Assembly: GCA_900766745.1 (NCBI GenBank)
Contig: CAAFWR010000103.1
Span: 1-14,331 of the forward strand
Length of the DNA: 14,331 nucleotides
From: Methanobacteriaceae archaeon
GTDB taxonomy: Archaea > Methanobacteriota > Methanobacteria > Methanobacteriales > Methanobacteriaceae
Direction: 5' to 3'
Numbering within the stretch: position 1 is the stretch's first letter; each line of letters begins with the position of its first letter. The position numbers and the translations under genes are program-made. The notes below the pieces were generated by a model. The model had not been told where the DNA came from, ran no database searches, and saw only the letters and a program-made list of their open reading frames with translations. Below, in pieces: positions 4,741 to 10,951 of this stretch.

Positions 4741-6717
4741 TTAATCGGAGAATCCTTCGCCTTCCAAAGCGCCAGATGTTCCGAAATGAGCTGTCTGTTT
4801 CTCGTTGTATTTAGATAAATCGTAGTTTGATTCTTTTCCTTTTTCAACATAGATAACATCTTTTGAATCTGTTTTATTCACGTATTTGACAACATCTCCG
4901 TACAAACGTTCCCCTGTCTTCGTATCGAAGCAGTAGTATTTGTTTCCGACTTTCTTATAGCCGTAAAGCTTGTGACCGTCTGTCGTATCATATCCGTAAT
5001 AGTGAGTTGCTGTGTTTCCGTTATCATCAACAATCTTCAGCTGAACCAGACCTGTCATAATGACACCTTTTGTATTTGCAAGATACCATTTACCACCTGT
5101 CTTGATTTCACCTACAGACATAGCTGACTTGTTGTTTGGGTCAAAGAAATAACGTCTAGAAGCGTTCACAACAATGAATCCATTCTGTTTGATACCTTTA
5201 TTGAAGTAGTAAACATTGTCGTTCAATGTTACAAATCCTTCATAAGGTGTTCCTTTGTCGTCTTTATAGACCATCGTATCTGTTGGATCGATAGTACCTT
5301 TGATACCTGTAGTTGATGCCGGCATTGAACTTTCTGGGTCTTTTGCAGCGTCAGGTCCTAAATGAGTACCAGAAGTATTTGTCTTATCTGAAGACGAAGC
5401 ATCTGTTGTATTTACCAGAACGCCGTCATTAGAGAATTCGTATCTCTTTCCATCCATAACGACGATTCCTGTACGCATACGTCCATCCTGCTGGTCGCCT
5501 TCTGGTCCGAACCAGAACTTGTTTCCATCCGCATTTGTATACCATCCAGTCTGCATACGTCCTGTTGTATTATCGAACAGATAATACTGAACATAATCAT
5601 GTCTGTTTTCCTGAATAGTAATCTTCTGCCATCCGCCCTGCTTTACTCCGTCAGAGAAGAAGTAAGTAAATCCATCAGCTGGAAGTGTGTTGATACTTTG
5701 ATAAAGTTCTCCATGTTCATCTCGATACACATTCTGATCAGCAATTGTAGAAACAGGAGTTGCTGGAACCTGTACTGCAGGTTTTTCAGGTGCTGGTGTA
5801 ACTGGGGCTTCTGGAGTTGCTGGAGTTGAAGGTTTTGTAGTTGGAATGACGACTTCTGAAGTGTTTTCATTCTTCTTTTCTTCTTCCTTTTTCTCCTCCT
5901 CTTTCTTTTCCTCGTTCTTCTTGATTTCTTCGCCGTTCTTTAAAATCGTATCTGTAGTTTTTGAAAGCATCAGAGTTTTTGATGAACTGTCTACTGCCAG
6001 TACATCTACAACGCATTTCTTTTCCGTTTTATTTCCTGATTCATCCTGTGCTGTAACGATGATGTTGTATTCACCAGCTTTGGTTACATCAAATTTGTTT
6101 GTACCGGCTTTTCTGTCTGGTTTTACGCTGATTGTTGTTTTAGCATAATCCGTAACCGCAAAGTACTGATTCAGATTGACGTCAGATTCCTTGCTTACCT
6201 GCGTTATGTAGATTTTGTCAGACCAGTTCGTAAATTCAGGAGCTGTTGTGTCTACAACTTTGAATGCAGCTGTCTTTACATCATTTCCAAGACTCAGTTG
6301 TACAGAGTATTCTCCGACTTCAAGCAGCTTAGCTCCTTTTGTCGTAACTGCCTTGGTTGATGAGTTGTATGAATATTTGGATGTATCCGTCATCAGTTTA
6401 GAATCCAGTTTCAGTTTGGAAATGTCTGAAGATGACATCTTTCTTGAATCCGCAAACGTCGACGGAGACAGTACAATTTTTTCGCCTAATTCGAATTTTC
6501 TGTCTGCTCGAACATAGATTGCTGAATTACTGGAATCATTTGAGGCGGTTTGTGTTGTGTCATTACCGCTGTTCATCATGATAAATGCTCCGCCGCCAAA
6601 AAGAACAACTAAAATCGCAGCAACACCTGCAATCAGCACGCCTTTTCGACCACCGCCGTCTTCTTCGTCATATCCGTCATACTGAGAATCATCGTATTCA
6701 TCGTAATTCTGTCTCAT
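4741..6717 (-). CDS. Membrane-anchored extracellular protein with Ig-like modules and wall-binding repeats, 658 aa
   Basis: The N-terminus is cytosolic and very acidic and Tyr/Asp-rich (residues 1-20), followed by GGGRKG and one membrane helix at about 27-48, giving a type II topology. Residues 66-242 form two beta-rich modules; the second resembles bacterial Ig-like/HYR domains (DVTKAGEYNIIVTAQDESGN). A Glu/Lys stretch (263-285) and a Pro/Thr/Ala spacer (291-322) follow. Residues 330-610 carry repeats of the choline/glucan-binding (CW_binding) type, such as GWYTNADGNKFWFGPEG, TGIVVMDGKRYEFSNDGVLV and GLVQL...YYGYDTTDGHKLYGYKKVGNKYYCFD. The protein would link membrane and wall polymers. ATG 6717 follows AAAGGAG. 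Promoter-motif copy D lies upstream, with a leader hairpin, and a terminator follows. It could act in surface adhesion or as a wall-spanning part of a transfer apparatus. Confidence 0.85.
   Translation of the reverse strand: MRQNYDEYDDSQYDGYDEEDGGGRKGVLIAGVAAILVVLFGGGAFIMMNSGNDTTQTASNDSSNSAIYVRADRKFELGEKIVLSPSTFADSRKMSSSDISKLKLDSKLMTDTSKYSYNSSTKAVTTKGAKLLEVGEYSVQLSLGNDVKTAAFKVVDTTAPEFTNWSDKIYITQVSKESDVNLNQYFAVTDYAKTTISVKPDRKAGTNKFDVTKAGEYNIIVTAQDESGNKTEKKCVVDVLAVDSSSKTLMLSKTTDTILKNGEEIKKNEEKKEEEKKEEEKKNENTSEVVIPTTKPSTPATPEAPVTPAPEKPAVQVPATPVSTIADQNVYRDEHGELYQSINTLPADGFTYFFSDGVKQGGWQKITIQENRHDYVQYYLFDNTTGRMQTGWYTNADGNKFWFGPEGDQQDGRMRTGIVVMDGKRYEFSNDGVLVNTTDASSSDKTNTSGTHLGPDAAKDPESSMPASTTGIKGTIDPTDTMVYKDDKGTPYEGFVTLNDNVYYFNKGIKQNGFIVVNASRRYFFDPNNKSAMSVGEIKTGGKWYLANTKGVIMTGLVQLKIVDDNGNTATHYYGYDTTDGHKLYGYKKVGNKYYCFDTKTGERLYGDVVKYVNKTDSKDVIYVEKGKESNYDLSKYNEKQTAHFGTSGALEGEGFSD
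5870..5913 (+). repeat. 44-nt homopyrimidine tract inside a coding region
   Basis: The plus strand is uninterrupted C/T for 44 nt, the complement of the Glu/Lys codons (GAA, GAG, AAA, AAG) at residues 269-283 of the wall-binding protein. Such low-complexity DNA is prone to slippage, which would change the rod length if in codon multiples. Confidence 0.7.
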
Positions 6718-6741
6718 AAGTTTCTCCTTTCTCTAGAATAG

Positions 6742-6757
6742 GGACTATTTAAAGTCC
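6742..6757 (-). promoter_or_regulatory. Leader hairpin of the wall-binding protein mRNA
   Basis: On the minus strand GGACT (6757-6753) pairs with AGTCC (6746-6742) around a six-base AT loop. It lies just downstream of the expected transcript start and upstream of the AAAGGAG site. It could stabilise the mRNA; the role is unproven. Confidence 0.4.
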
Positions 6758-6761
6758 TTTC

Positions 6762-6777
6762 ACTATAACAATGAACC
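6762..6777 (-). promoter_or_regulatory. Promoter-like GGTTnAnTGT motif, copy D
   Basis: On the minus strand GGTTCATTGTTATAGT, preceded by TTTTCT. TATAGT (6767-6762) is a good -10 with the extended element TGT in front. It drives the 658-residue protein. The divergent primase motif lies about 90 bp away. Confidence 0.55.
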
Positions 6778-6862
6778 AGAAAATTTGCTCAGCAGCACAG
6801 TAAAAGGGAAGTGACGTAACGGTTTCAGAAAAGAAAACAAACACGCGTTAAAATAGTGGTAT

Positions 6863-6877
6863 GGTTTAATGTATATT
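6863..6877 (+). promoter_or_regulatory. Promoter-like GGTTnAnTGT motif, copy E
   Basis: GGTTTAATGTATATT with -10 candidate TATATT (6872-6877), 37 nt before the chosen primase start. It spans the upstream ATG at 6869, which argues against that ATG as a start. This copy lacks the TTTTCT prefix. Confidence 0.5.
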
Positions 6878-6913
6878 GCAGAAGTAAATGTAAGGAAAGG
6901 AGTGTGCTTTATC

Positions 6914-8467
6914 ATGAACGAAGCTGAAAGAGTTATTCGAAGAATCCATCAGGGCATTACCGATAAAATGCACTCTAAAGATAATGGAACATGCTGGTCA
7001 GCTGTTCTGGGACACCAGCTTTTTATCACGAAAGACGGGAAAGAAGCTGGACTAAATTATAATGATTCCAATCTGAATCTGTTCGAAAAGTATATGCCAG
7101 ACTACGTTGCAAGATGTTTTGCAGACAGACTGTATAAACCTGAAGAATTCTTTTCAGCATGCTCAGAAATCTGTTCAGAGCAAAAAGAGGATATGTATTT
7201 TAGCATTAACAGTTTCGACAGATGTCAGAAAAAGACAGAACACGTTCGTCATTTAAATGCAATTGCAATGGATTTCGATTTCTACAAAATCGAAGAATAT
7301 TCGAACCTGACTCCTTGGCAGATGTATCAAAAGCATATCAAGGATAAGCTTCCATTTGCACCAACGTTTGTAATTGACTCGGGTAGAGGACTGTATGTCA
7401 TCTACTGTTTTCAGCATGCTCCTAAGAAATGTGTCGAAGTTTATAAATCAGTCTATAAAGCTATCCAGAAAAAATTCGAAAAAGAAGGCATGGATGAAAA
7501 GGCCATGAATGTTACACAGGTTATTCGAATTCCTGGAAGTATCAATTCAAAAAGCAAAAAACCTGTAACCATTCTGGAAGAAAACGAAACAGACTATACC
7601 TTAAAGCAGTTCATTAATGAATTCCTTCCATACGATCAAAAAGAAGTTAAGAAATATAAAAGAAATCATCCAGAGCCAAAGAAGAAAAAGAAAAAAAGAA
7701 TCTCATCAGCTTCTAAAAGCAAGCCGAGGAATCCTTTCCGTGGACTTCCTCCGCATTCTCAAATAAGCTATGCAGAAGAAGTTCTGGAAGATTTCAAGAC
7801 TTTGATTCGCATCCGTAAATGGGATAAAAATGCAGGTTCAATCGGTTCAAGAGAATATATGATGTTTGTTATTCTTGAAAAAAATATCTATGACAGAAAT
7901 CCAATCGCAATGGGATTAAAGCGTGCTCATCGTCTTAACGATATGCTTCATACACCTCTATCTGATGAAGAAGTAGAAGCTCAAAGCATGCCTCCAAGAG
8001 GATATCTTTATACAAGTTCACTAAAGAAAATTGTGAGAAAACTTCACATCACAGATGAAGAATCCAAATCTATGAAAGTTTTAAAAACCGAAAGAGCTAG
8101 AAAACGTCAGTACAAATACAGAGAAACTCACAATCTTTTAACAGGCCGTACAAATAAACAGGAAGAAATTTTCCAGAGAAGAAAGATGCTGGCAAACCTT
8201 TTGAAAGACAATAAAATCAGTCTTCAGGACTGCATCCAGAAAGTTGCCAAGAAATTCAAATGTTCTGTTAAGACTGTAAAAGGAGATTTGAAACACATCT
8301 ATGCTGACATGCATAGTTTCTTATGTGAGATGCTTGGATTTGAAAACATTCCAGAAACATGTATGGAACGTTCTAAGTCTCTAGTCGTTTTCGGCTGGAA
8401 AGGACTTCTGAATCTTCGGAAGAAGCTGTCGAAAAACAGCTGGGAAACCGTCCTCCAAACTGCTTAA
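6914..8467 (+). CDS. Archaeo-eukaryotic-type primase / plasmid replication protein
   Basis: From ATG 6914 the product has 517 residues. An open frame starts at ATG 6869, but that codon lies inside a promoter motif without a ribosome binding site, while AAAGGAG (6896-6902) serves 6914. Hallmarks of the AEP superfamily are visible: the metal-binding AMDFDFY (Asp120, Asp122), the DSGRGLYVIY strand (155-164) and VTQVIRIPGSINSKSKKPV (200-218), the nucleotide-binding His/Arg-type end of the fold as in RepS-like primases of Gram-positive plasmids. A Lys-rich linker (255-272) leads to a helical region; residues 415-465 include a likely helix-turn-helix (ISLQDCIQKVAKKFKCSVKT). It probably primes or initiates replication of the element. 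No separate helicase is seen here. A strong hairpin overlaps its stop codon, and a 392-bp structured region follows. Confidence 0.85.
   Translation: MNEAERVIRRIHQGITDKMHSKDNGTCWSAVLGHQLFITKDGKEAGLNYNDSNLNLFEKYMPDYVARCFADRLYKPEEFFSACSEICSEQKEDMYFSINSFDRCQKKTEHVRHLNAIAMDFDFYKIEEYSNLTPWQMYQKHIKDKLPFAPTFVIDSGRGLYVIYCFQHAPKKCVEVYKSVYKAIQKKFEKEGMDEKAMNVTQVIRIPGSINSKSKKPVTILEENETDYTLKQFINEFLPYDQKEVKKYKRNHPEPKKKKKKRISSASKSKPRNPFRGLPPHSQISYAEEVLEDFKTLIRIRKWDKNAGSIGSREYMMFVILEKNIYDRNPIAMGLKRAHRLNDMLHTPLSDEEVEAQSMPPRGYLYTSSLKKIVRKLHITDEESKSMKVLKTERARKRQYKYRETHNLLTGRTNKQEEIFQRRKMLANLLKDNKISLQDCIQKVAKKFKCSVKTVKGDLKHIYADMHSFLCEMLGFENIPETCMERSKSLVVFGWKGLLNLRKKLSKNSWETVLQTA
8424..8441 (+). repeat. Hairpin near the 3' end of the primase gene
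   Basis: AGCTGT (8424-8429) and ACAGCT (8436-8441) are exact inverted repeats with loop CGAAAA. It lies seven bases before the larger hairpin at 8448-8476. Confidence 0.6.
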
Positions 8468-8476
8468 GGAGGACGG
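8448..8476 (+). repeat. Strong GC-rich hairpin spanning the primase stop codon
   Basis: CCGTCCTCC (8448-8456) and GGAGGACGG (8468-8476) form nine perfect pairs with an 11-base loop that holds the TAA. It is followed by AAAAAA rather than T, so it is not a standard plus-strand terminator. It may protect the 3' end of the mRNA, pause replication or be part of an origin. Confidence 0.6.
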
Positions 8477-8817
8477 AAAAAACTGGGTGAGCTAATGATA
8501 TATATAATCTGTCTATCTCCTCTTGAATAGTCCTATCACATGGGTTAAGTCAACCAGTTCCTTAAGTACATCGTTCTCGATGTGCTTGAATACGTGAACC
8601 TTTAGGTTCTTAACATAGTACAGCATCATTGTATAAGTCGGAACTATGTCATTGTTTAGGGATGAGTGCGTCTACTTAGCATAAGTTAATATATATTCTT
8701 AGCAGGAGTCTGTCTTATCTATAGTCGGGGTCGACTCTTGTCCTTGCAAGATGAATCTGATTAAACCATCGGTGGAATAGTTAGAAAGGATTTTCTCTAG
8801 AAACCATTCTATTTAGA
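8468..8817. other. Gene-free region rich in hairpins: candidate structured RNA, origin or transfer site
   Basis: No frame on either strand holds a convincing gene; the longest start with a plausible context encodes 11 residues at 8495-8530. In order it contains a 12-pair stem (8562-8573 with 8578-8589, loop TTCT), GAACC-TTTA-GGTTC (8596-8609), ACATAGT (8613-8619) with ACTATGT (8643-8649), a duplicated CTTAGCA flanking AATATATATT, AGTCG-GGGT-CGACT (8723-8736) competing with GAGTC (8706-8710)/GACTC (8733-8737), and TCTTG/CAAGA (8736-8751). AACTGG (8481-8486) and CCAGTT (8554-8559) could close the first part. This density suggests selection for structure. It lies between the replication protein and the sortase operon. 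I cannot assign a known RNA family. Confidence 0.4.
8562..8589 (+). ncRNA. 12-pair hairpin with TTCT loop inside the gene-free region
   Basis: TTAAGTACATCG (8562-8573) pairs with CGATGTGCTTGA (8578-8589), including two G-T wobble pairs; wobbles are compatible with an RNA-level structure. It is the longest stem in the region. The ncRNA class is tentative. Confidence 0.35.
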
Positions 8818-8821
8818 AACT

Positions 8822-8836
8822 GGTTAACTGTACAGT
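8822..8836 (+). promoter_or_regulatory. Promoter-like GGTTnAnTGT motif, copy C (sortase operon)
   Basis: GGTTAACTGTACAGT is preceded by AAACT. TACAGT (8831-8836) is the possible -10, and the ribosome binding site TAAGGAGG begins 10 nt later. AACTGGTT (8818-8825) is also the inverted complement of AACCAGTT (8552-8559). Confidence 0.5.
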
Positions 8837-8859
8837 AGAACATTATAAGGAGGTTTTCT

Positions 8860-9636
8860 GTGAAAAAACGTACCAGAAGAAGACTATCAAATATCTTATA
8901 CAGACTCTTTATCGCAATACTCCTTATCGTGTTTGCTTTATGTACTTTTCAACTCTATGTCTTATGGACGGAAAAGGAAGTCGTGGTAAAACGAGAAAAA
9001 GCCATAACAGAAAAGGTCGTAACCAAGGATAAATATCTAGAGCCTGACTGGGAAGCATTAAGAGCTCAGAATCCAGATATTATCGGCTGGATATACGTTC
9101 CTGACTGTGATATCAATTTCCCGCTCGTATACAGAAGCGGAGATAACAAGAGCTATCTTTCAACCGATGCTTCTGGGTATTATGACGAATATGGTGCAAT
9201 TTTCCTTGATGGTTTTGCCAGTGCGAATTTCTCGGATATGAATTCGGTAATTTATGGACATTCCGTATTGACGGGCGGACGCTTCACAAACCTGAAGTAT
9301 TTTGCGGCTCAGGATTTCTTCGATTCACATCCGTATTTCTATCTCCTGACTCCAGCTAAGACATGGAGATGCAAGGTATACGCCTTTGCCAGAGTTCCAA
9401 GTAATTCGATTCATTACCAGACATCTTTCACGGAAAACGAACTGAATCAGGTAGCCCTTCAGTCTATGTATTCAAGAACACTTGATGAAGTCGGCTATAA
9501 TCCAGAGATTCCCGATTCAAATCATTTTGCAACATTGTCTACATGTGATTTGAGTTATGGTTTGAATTCAAATAGAAGAATCGTATTGTCTGGATATATG
9601 AAGGAATATACCAAGCGAATAAAGTTAAAAGAGTAA
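8860..9636 (+). CDS. srtB: Class B sortase (membrane transpeptidase)
   Basis: Sortases cleave a sorting signal and join the surface protein to peptidoglycan cross-bridges or to other subunits. This 258-residue protein has a basic N-terminus (MKKRTRRR), one membrane helix at about 13-36 and the sortase fold with the catalytic triad visible: His134 in VIYGHSV, Cys229 in ATLSTCD, and Arg239/240 in LNSNRRIVLSGY. PDIIGWIYVPDCDINFPLVY (72-91) and the long insertion before the catalytic Cys are typical of class B. The GTG start at 8860 follows AAGGAGG by six bases. It heads an operon with two small genes and a giant adhesin, its most likely substrate. Class B enzymes of mobile elements commonly lie beside Cna/Sdr-type proteins. 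Confidence 0.95.
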   Translation: MKKRTRRRLSNILYRLFIAILLIVFALCTFQLYVLWTEKEVVVKREKAITEKVVTKDKYLEPDWEALRAQNPDIIGWIYVPDCDINFPLVYRSGDNKSYLSTDASGYYDEYGAIFLDGFASANFSDMNSVIYGHSVLTGGRFTNLKYFAAQDFFDSHPYFYLLTPAKTWRCKVYAFARVPSNSIHYQTSFTENELNQVALQSMYSRTLDEVGYNPEIPDSNHFATLSTCDLSYGLNSNRRIVLSGYMKEYTKRIKLKE

Positions 9637-9669
9637 CATAAGCAACAAACAAAAGGAGGAATATATATT

Positions 9670-10116
9670 ATGAATTTCAAAGAATTAGTTGATTCTGGTG
9701 AATACTCCAGAGATGATCTAGACGAAACACAAAACGCATATATCGACGGGCTCAGCGAGTCTGTGCAGTGTGCAAAAGATTTGATTGAAATGATGAAAGA
9801 AGATTTGAACGACGGTACACTTCTTTCTGAAATCTCAGCTCAGGAAAAAGAAACATTTGTAAAACAGTTTGAAGATTACATGGACAGTGTTATCTGTCAG
9901 TCGATTGTTGAGATGGCAGATAAGAACGATGAGCAGAATTCACGTCAGTCACAGCGTCCTGTGCAGGGACAGCCTCAGCCAAATTATATGAATAACGATG
10001 TTGGTCAGAACTATCAAAACGATTACTCTCGTGATGATAATAGATATAGAAATCAGCAAAACATGCAGCAGGCATCTCAGGACAACGGTCGTAAAGGTCG
10101 TCGCTACAGCTATTAA
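9670..10116 (+). CDS. Small acidic protein with Q/N-rich tail, 148 aa
   Basis: ATG 9670 follows AAAAGGAGG by about 10 nt, 33 nt after the sortase stop. Residues 1-88 are acidic and helical (MNFKELVDSGEYSRDDLDET, AKDLIEMMKEDL). Residues 89-148 are a disordered Gln/Asn/Tyr/Arg-rich tail (QNYQNDYSRDDNRYRNQQNM) that ends in a basic GRKGRRYSY. There is no signal peptide, so it should be cytosolic. No family is recognised. Placed between the sortase and a membrane protein with a similar Arg/Gln/Ser/Tyr-rich tail, it could be an adaptor or chaperone for surface-protein export; this is only inferred from context. Confidence 0.75.
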   Translation: MNFKELVDSGEYSRDDLDETQNAYIDGLSESVQCAKDLIEMMKEDLNDGTLLSEISAQEKETFVKQFEDYMDSVICQSIVEMADKNDEQNSRQSQRPVQGQPQPNYMNNDVGQNYQNDYSRDDNRYRNQQNMQQASQDNGRKGRRYSY

Positions 10117-10133
10117 TCAGGCGGGAAAGTAGT

Positions 10134-10880
10134 ATGGAATATTTAGCATATTATTTATGGCAGTTAATTAACATCCTGAGTTCAAGCATTCTGCTTGTAA
10201 CATTATTGCTGTTGCCTTGTATCATTGCTTTGATTATTCAGTTTGCTGGAATCTGGAAGACGTTCAACAACGCAGGAGAACATGGTTTTGCCTGTATCAT
10301 TCCTATCTATGGTGGAATCGTGAAATTCCGTATCGGATTCAGAAAAGGGTGGGTATACATTCTTCGATTGATTTGTCTGTTTTTAGCAGCAGGTATCTGG
10401 ACATATACATTTGAAACAGGTGCAGAAGATGTATTAAAGCTTGGTCTTTCCGTTGCGGTATTTGTACTGATTGCAGTATGTATCATTTTTGACATCATCA
10501 ACTGCGTGAAGATTGCGGGTAATTTCCAGAAAGGATTCCTGTTTGGATTAGGATTGTTCCTTTTCCCAAACATCTTCTTTATGGTAACAGGATGTGGAAA
10601 CCTTGAATTTATCAGTATGAGAAAAGAACCGGAAGCAAAACCGGTCAAGCCTCTTCCTGAAGTTCGGCCAACCGTGTCTAAAAACCCGCCTCACCAGCCT
10701 CAGACAAATTCCAAACAAGAGCCAAACAACAGACGTTCTGAAAGAAGCTCTCGTGATATGGGAAGTTATCCAGCAAATTCCGAGCAGCAAACACGATACA
10801 GTTCTCGTCGACCAGAACAGCCAGCAAGAAATGTTCAGAGTGATCGGCAGACAGCATATCGAAGCAATCGTCGTGGCTAA
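10134..10880 (+). CDS. DUF5684-like four-helix membrane protein with basic tail, 248 aa
   Basis: Membrane helices lie at about 14-40, 74-93, 103-124 and 134-153. The loop WKTFNNAGEHGFACIIPIYG (41-60) and NFQKGFLFGLGLFLFPNIFF (130-149) match the pattern of the DUF5684 family (WKIFxKAGxPGWAxxIPIYN ... FGKGxGFxxGLxxLPxIFY). The family's role is not known; members often sit beside signal peptidases and secreted proteins. The tail from 164 to 248 is Pro-rich and then Arg/Gln/Ser-rich (RRSERSSRDMG, RYSSRRPEQPARN, ending SNRRG) and should be cytosolic. The start has only a weak GGCGGGAAAG site 17 nt after the previous stop, suggesting translational coupling. Function in the sortase operon is unknown; an export or envelope role is plausible. 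Confidence 0.8.
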   Translation: MEYLAYYLWQLINILSSSILLVTLLLLPCIIALIIQFAGIWKTFNNAGEHGFACIIPIYGGIVKFRIGFRKGWVYILRLICLFLAAGIWTYTFETGAEDVLKLGLSVAVFVLIAVCIIFDIINCVKIAGNFQKGFLFGLGLFLFPNIFFMVTGCGNLEFISMRKEPEAKPVKPLPEVRPTVSKNPPHQPQTNSKQEPNNRRSERSSRDMGSYPANSEQQTRYSSRRPEQPARNVQSDRQTAYRSNRRG

Positions 10881-10894
10881 TACGATATAACAAC

Positions 10895-10932
10895 AGCGGG
10901 ATTGCTTAGAAGCAGTCCCGTTTCTATTTTTT
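10895..10932 (+). terminator. Terminator or attenuator before the adhesin gene
   Basis: AGCGGGATTGCT (10895-10906) pairs with AGCAGTCCCGTT (10911-10922), 12 pairs, loop TAGA, followed by the T-rich TTTCTATTTTTT (10921-10932). The interrupted T-run may allow read-through. No promoter is evident between it and the adhesin start at 10952, so it may set a lower dose of adhesin than of sortase. Confidence 0.8.
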
Positions 10933-10951
10933 AAAGGAAAAGGAGGAAATT

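Noticed and set aside
5846..6517. Two plus-strand open frames of 100 codons, rich in Ser/Phe
   Set aside because: They are the complement of the Glu/Lys-rich and Ig-like coding sequence on the minus strand, with no ribosome binding site and low-complexity composition.
6869..6913. Upstream ATG start of the primase (15 more residues)
   Set aside because: That ATG lies within the promoter motif, has no ribosome binding site, and the extra residues look unlike the family N-terminus.
8448..8482. Terminator for the primase gene
   Set aside because: The hairpin is strong but is followed by AAAAAA on the plus strand; on the minus strand the tail after the stem is only TTT, and no minus-strand gene ends here.
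8495..8530. Leader peptide of 11 residues in the gene-free region
   Set aside because: The upstream GGTGAG is a weak ribosome binding site, there is no codon bias for one amino acid, and no terminator/antiterminator pair typical of attenuation directly follows.
8545..8559. Sixth promoter motif on the minus strand (CTGGTTGACTTA)
   Set aside because: It matches GGTTnAnT but lacks TGT and a -10 hexamer, and no minus-strand gene follows; it is more likely part of a hairpin arm.
8468..8859. Group II intron or T-box riboswitch
   Set aside because: GTGCG occurs at 8667, but no domain V-like hairpin or reverse transcriptase is present, and the T-box AGGGTGGNACCGCG signature is missing.
10307..10893. 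Minus-strand open frames opposite the DUF5684-like gene
   Set aside because: They mirror a well-supported membrane protein with four helices; no ribosome binding sites or family signals are present.
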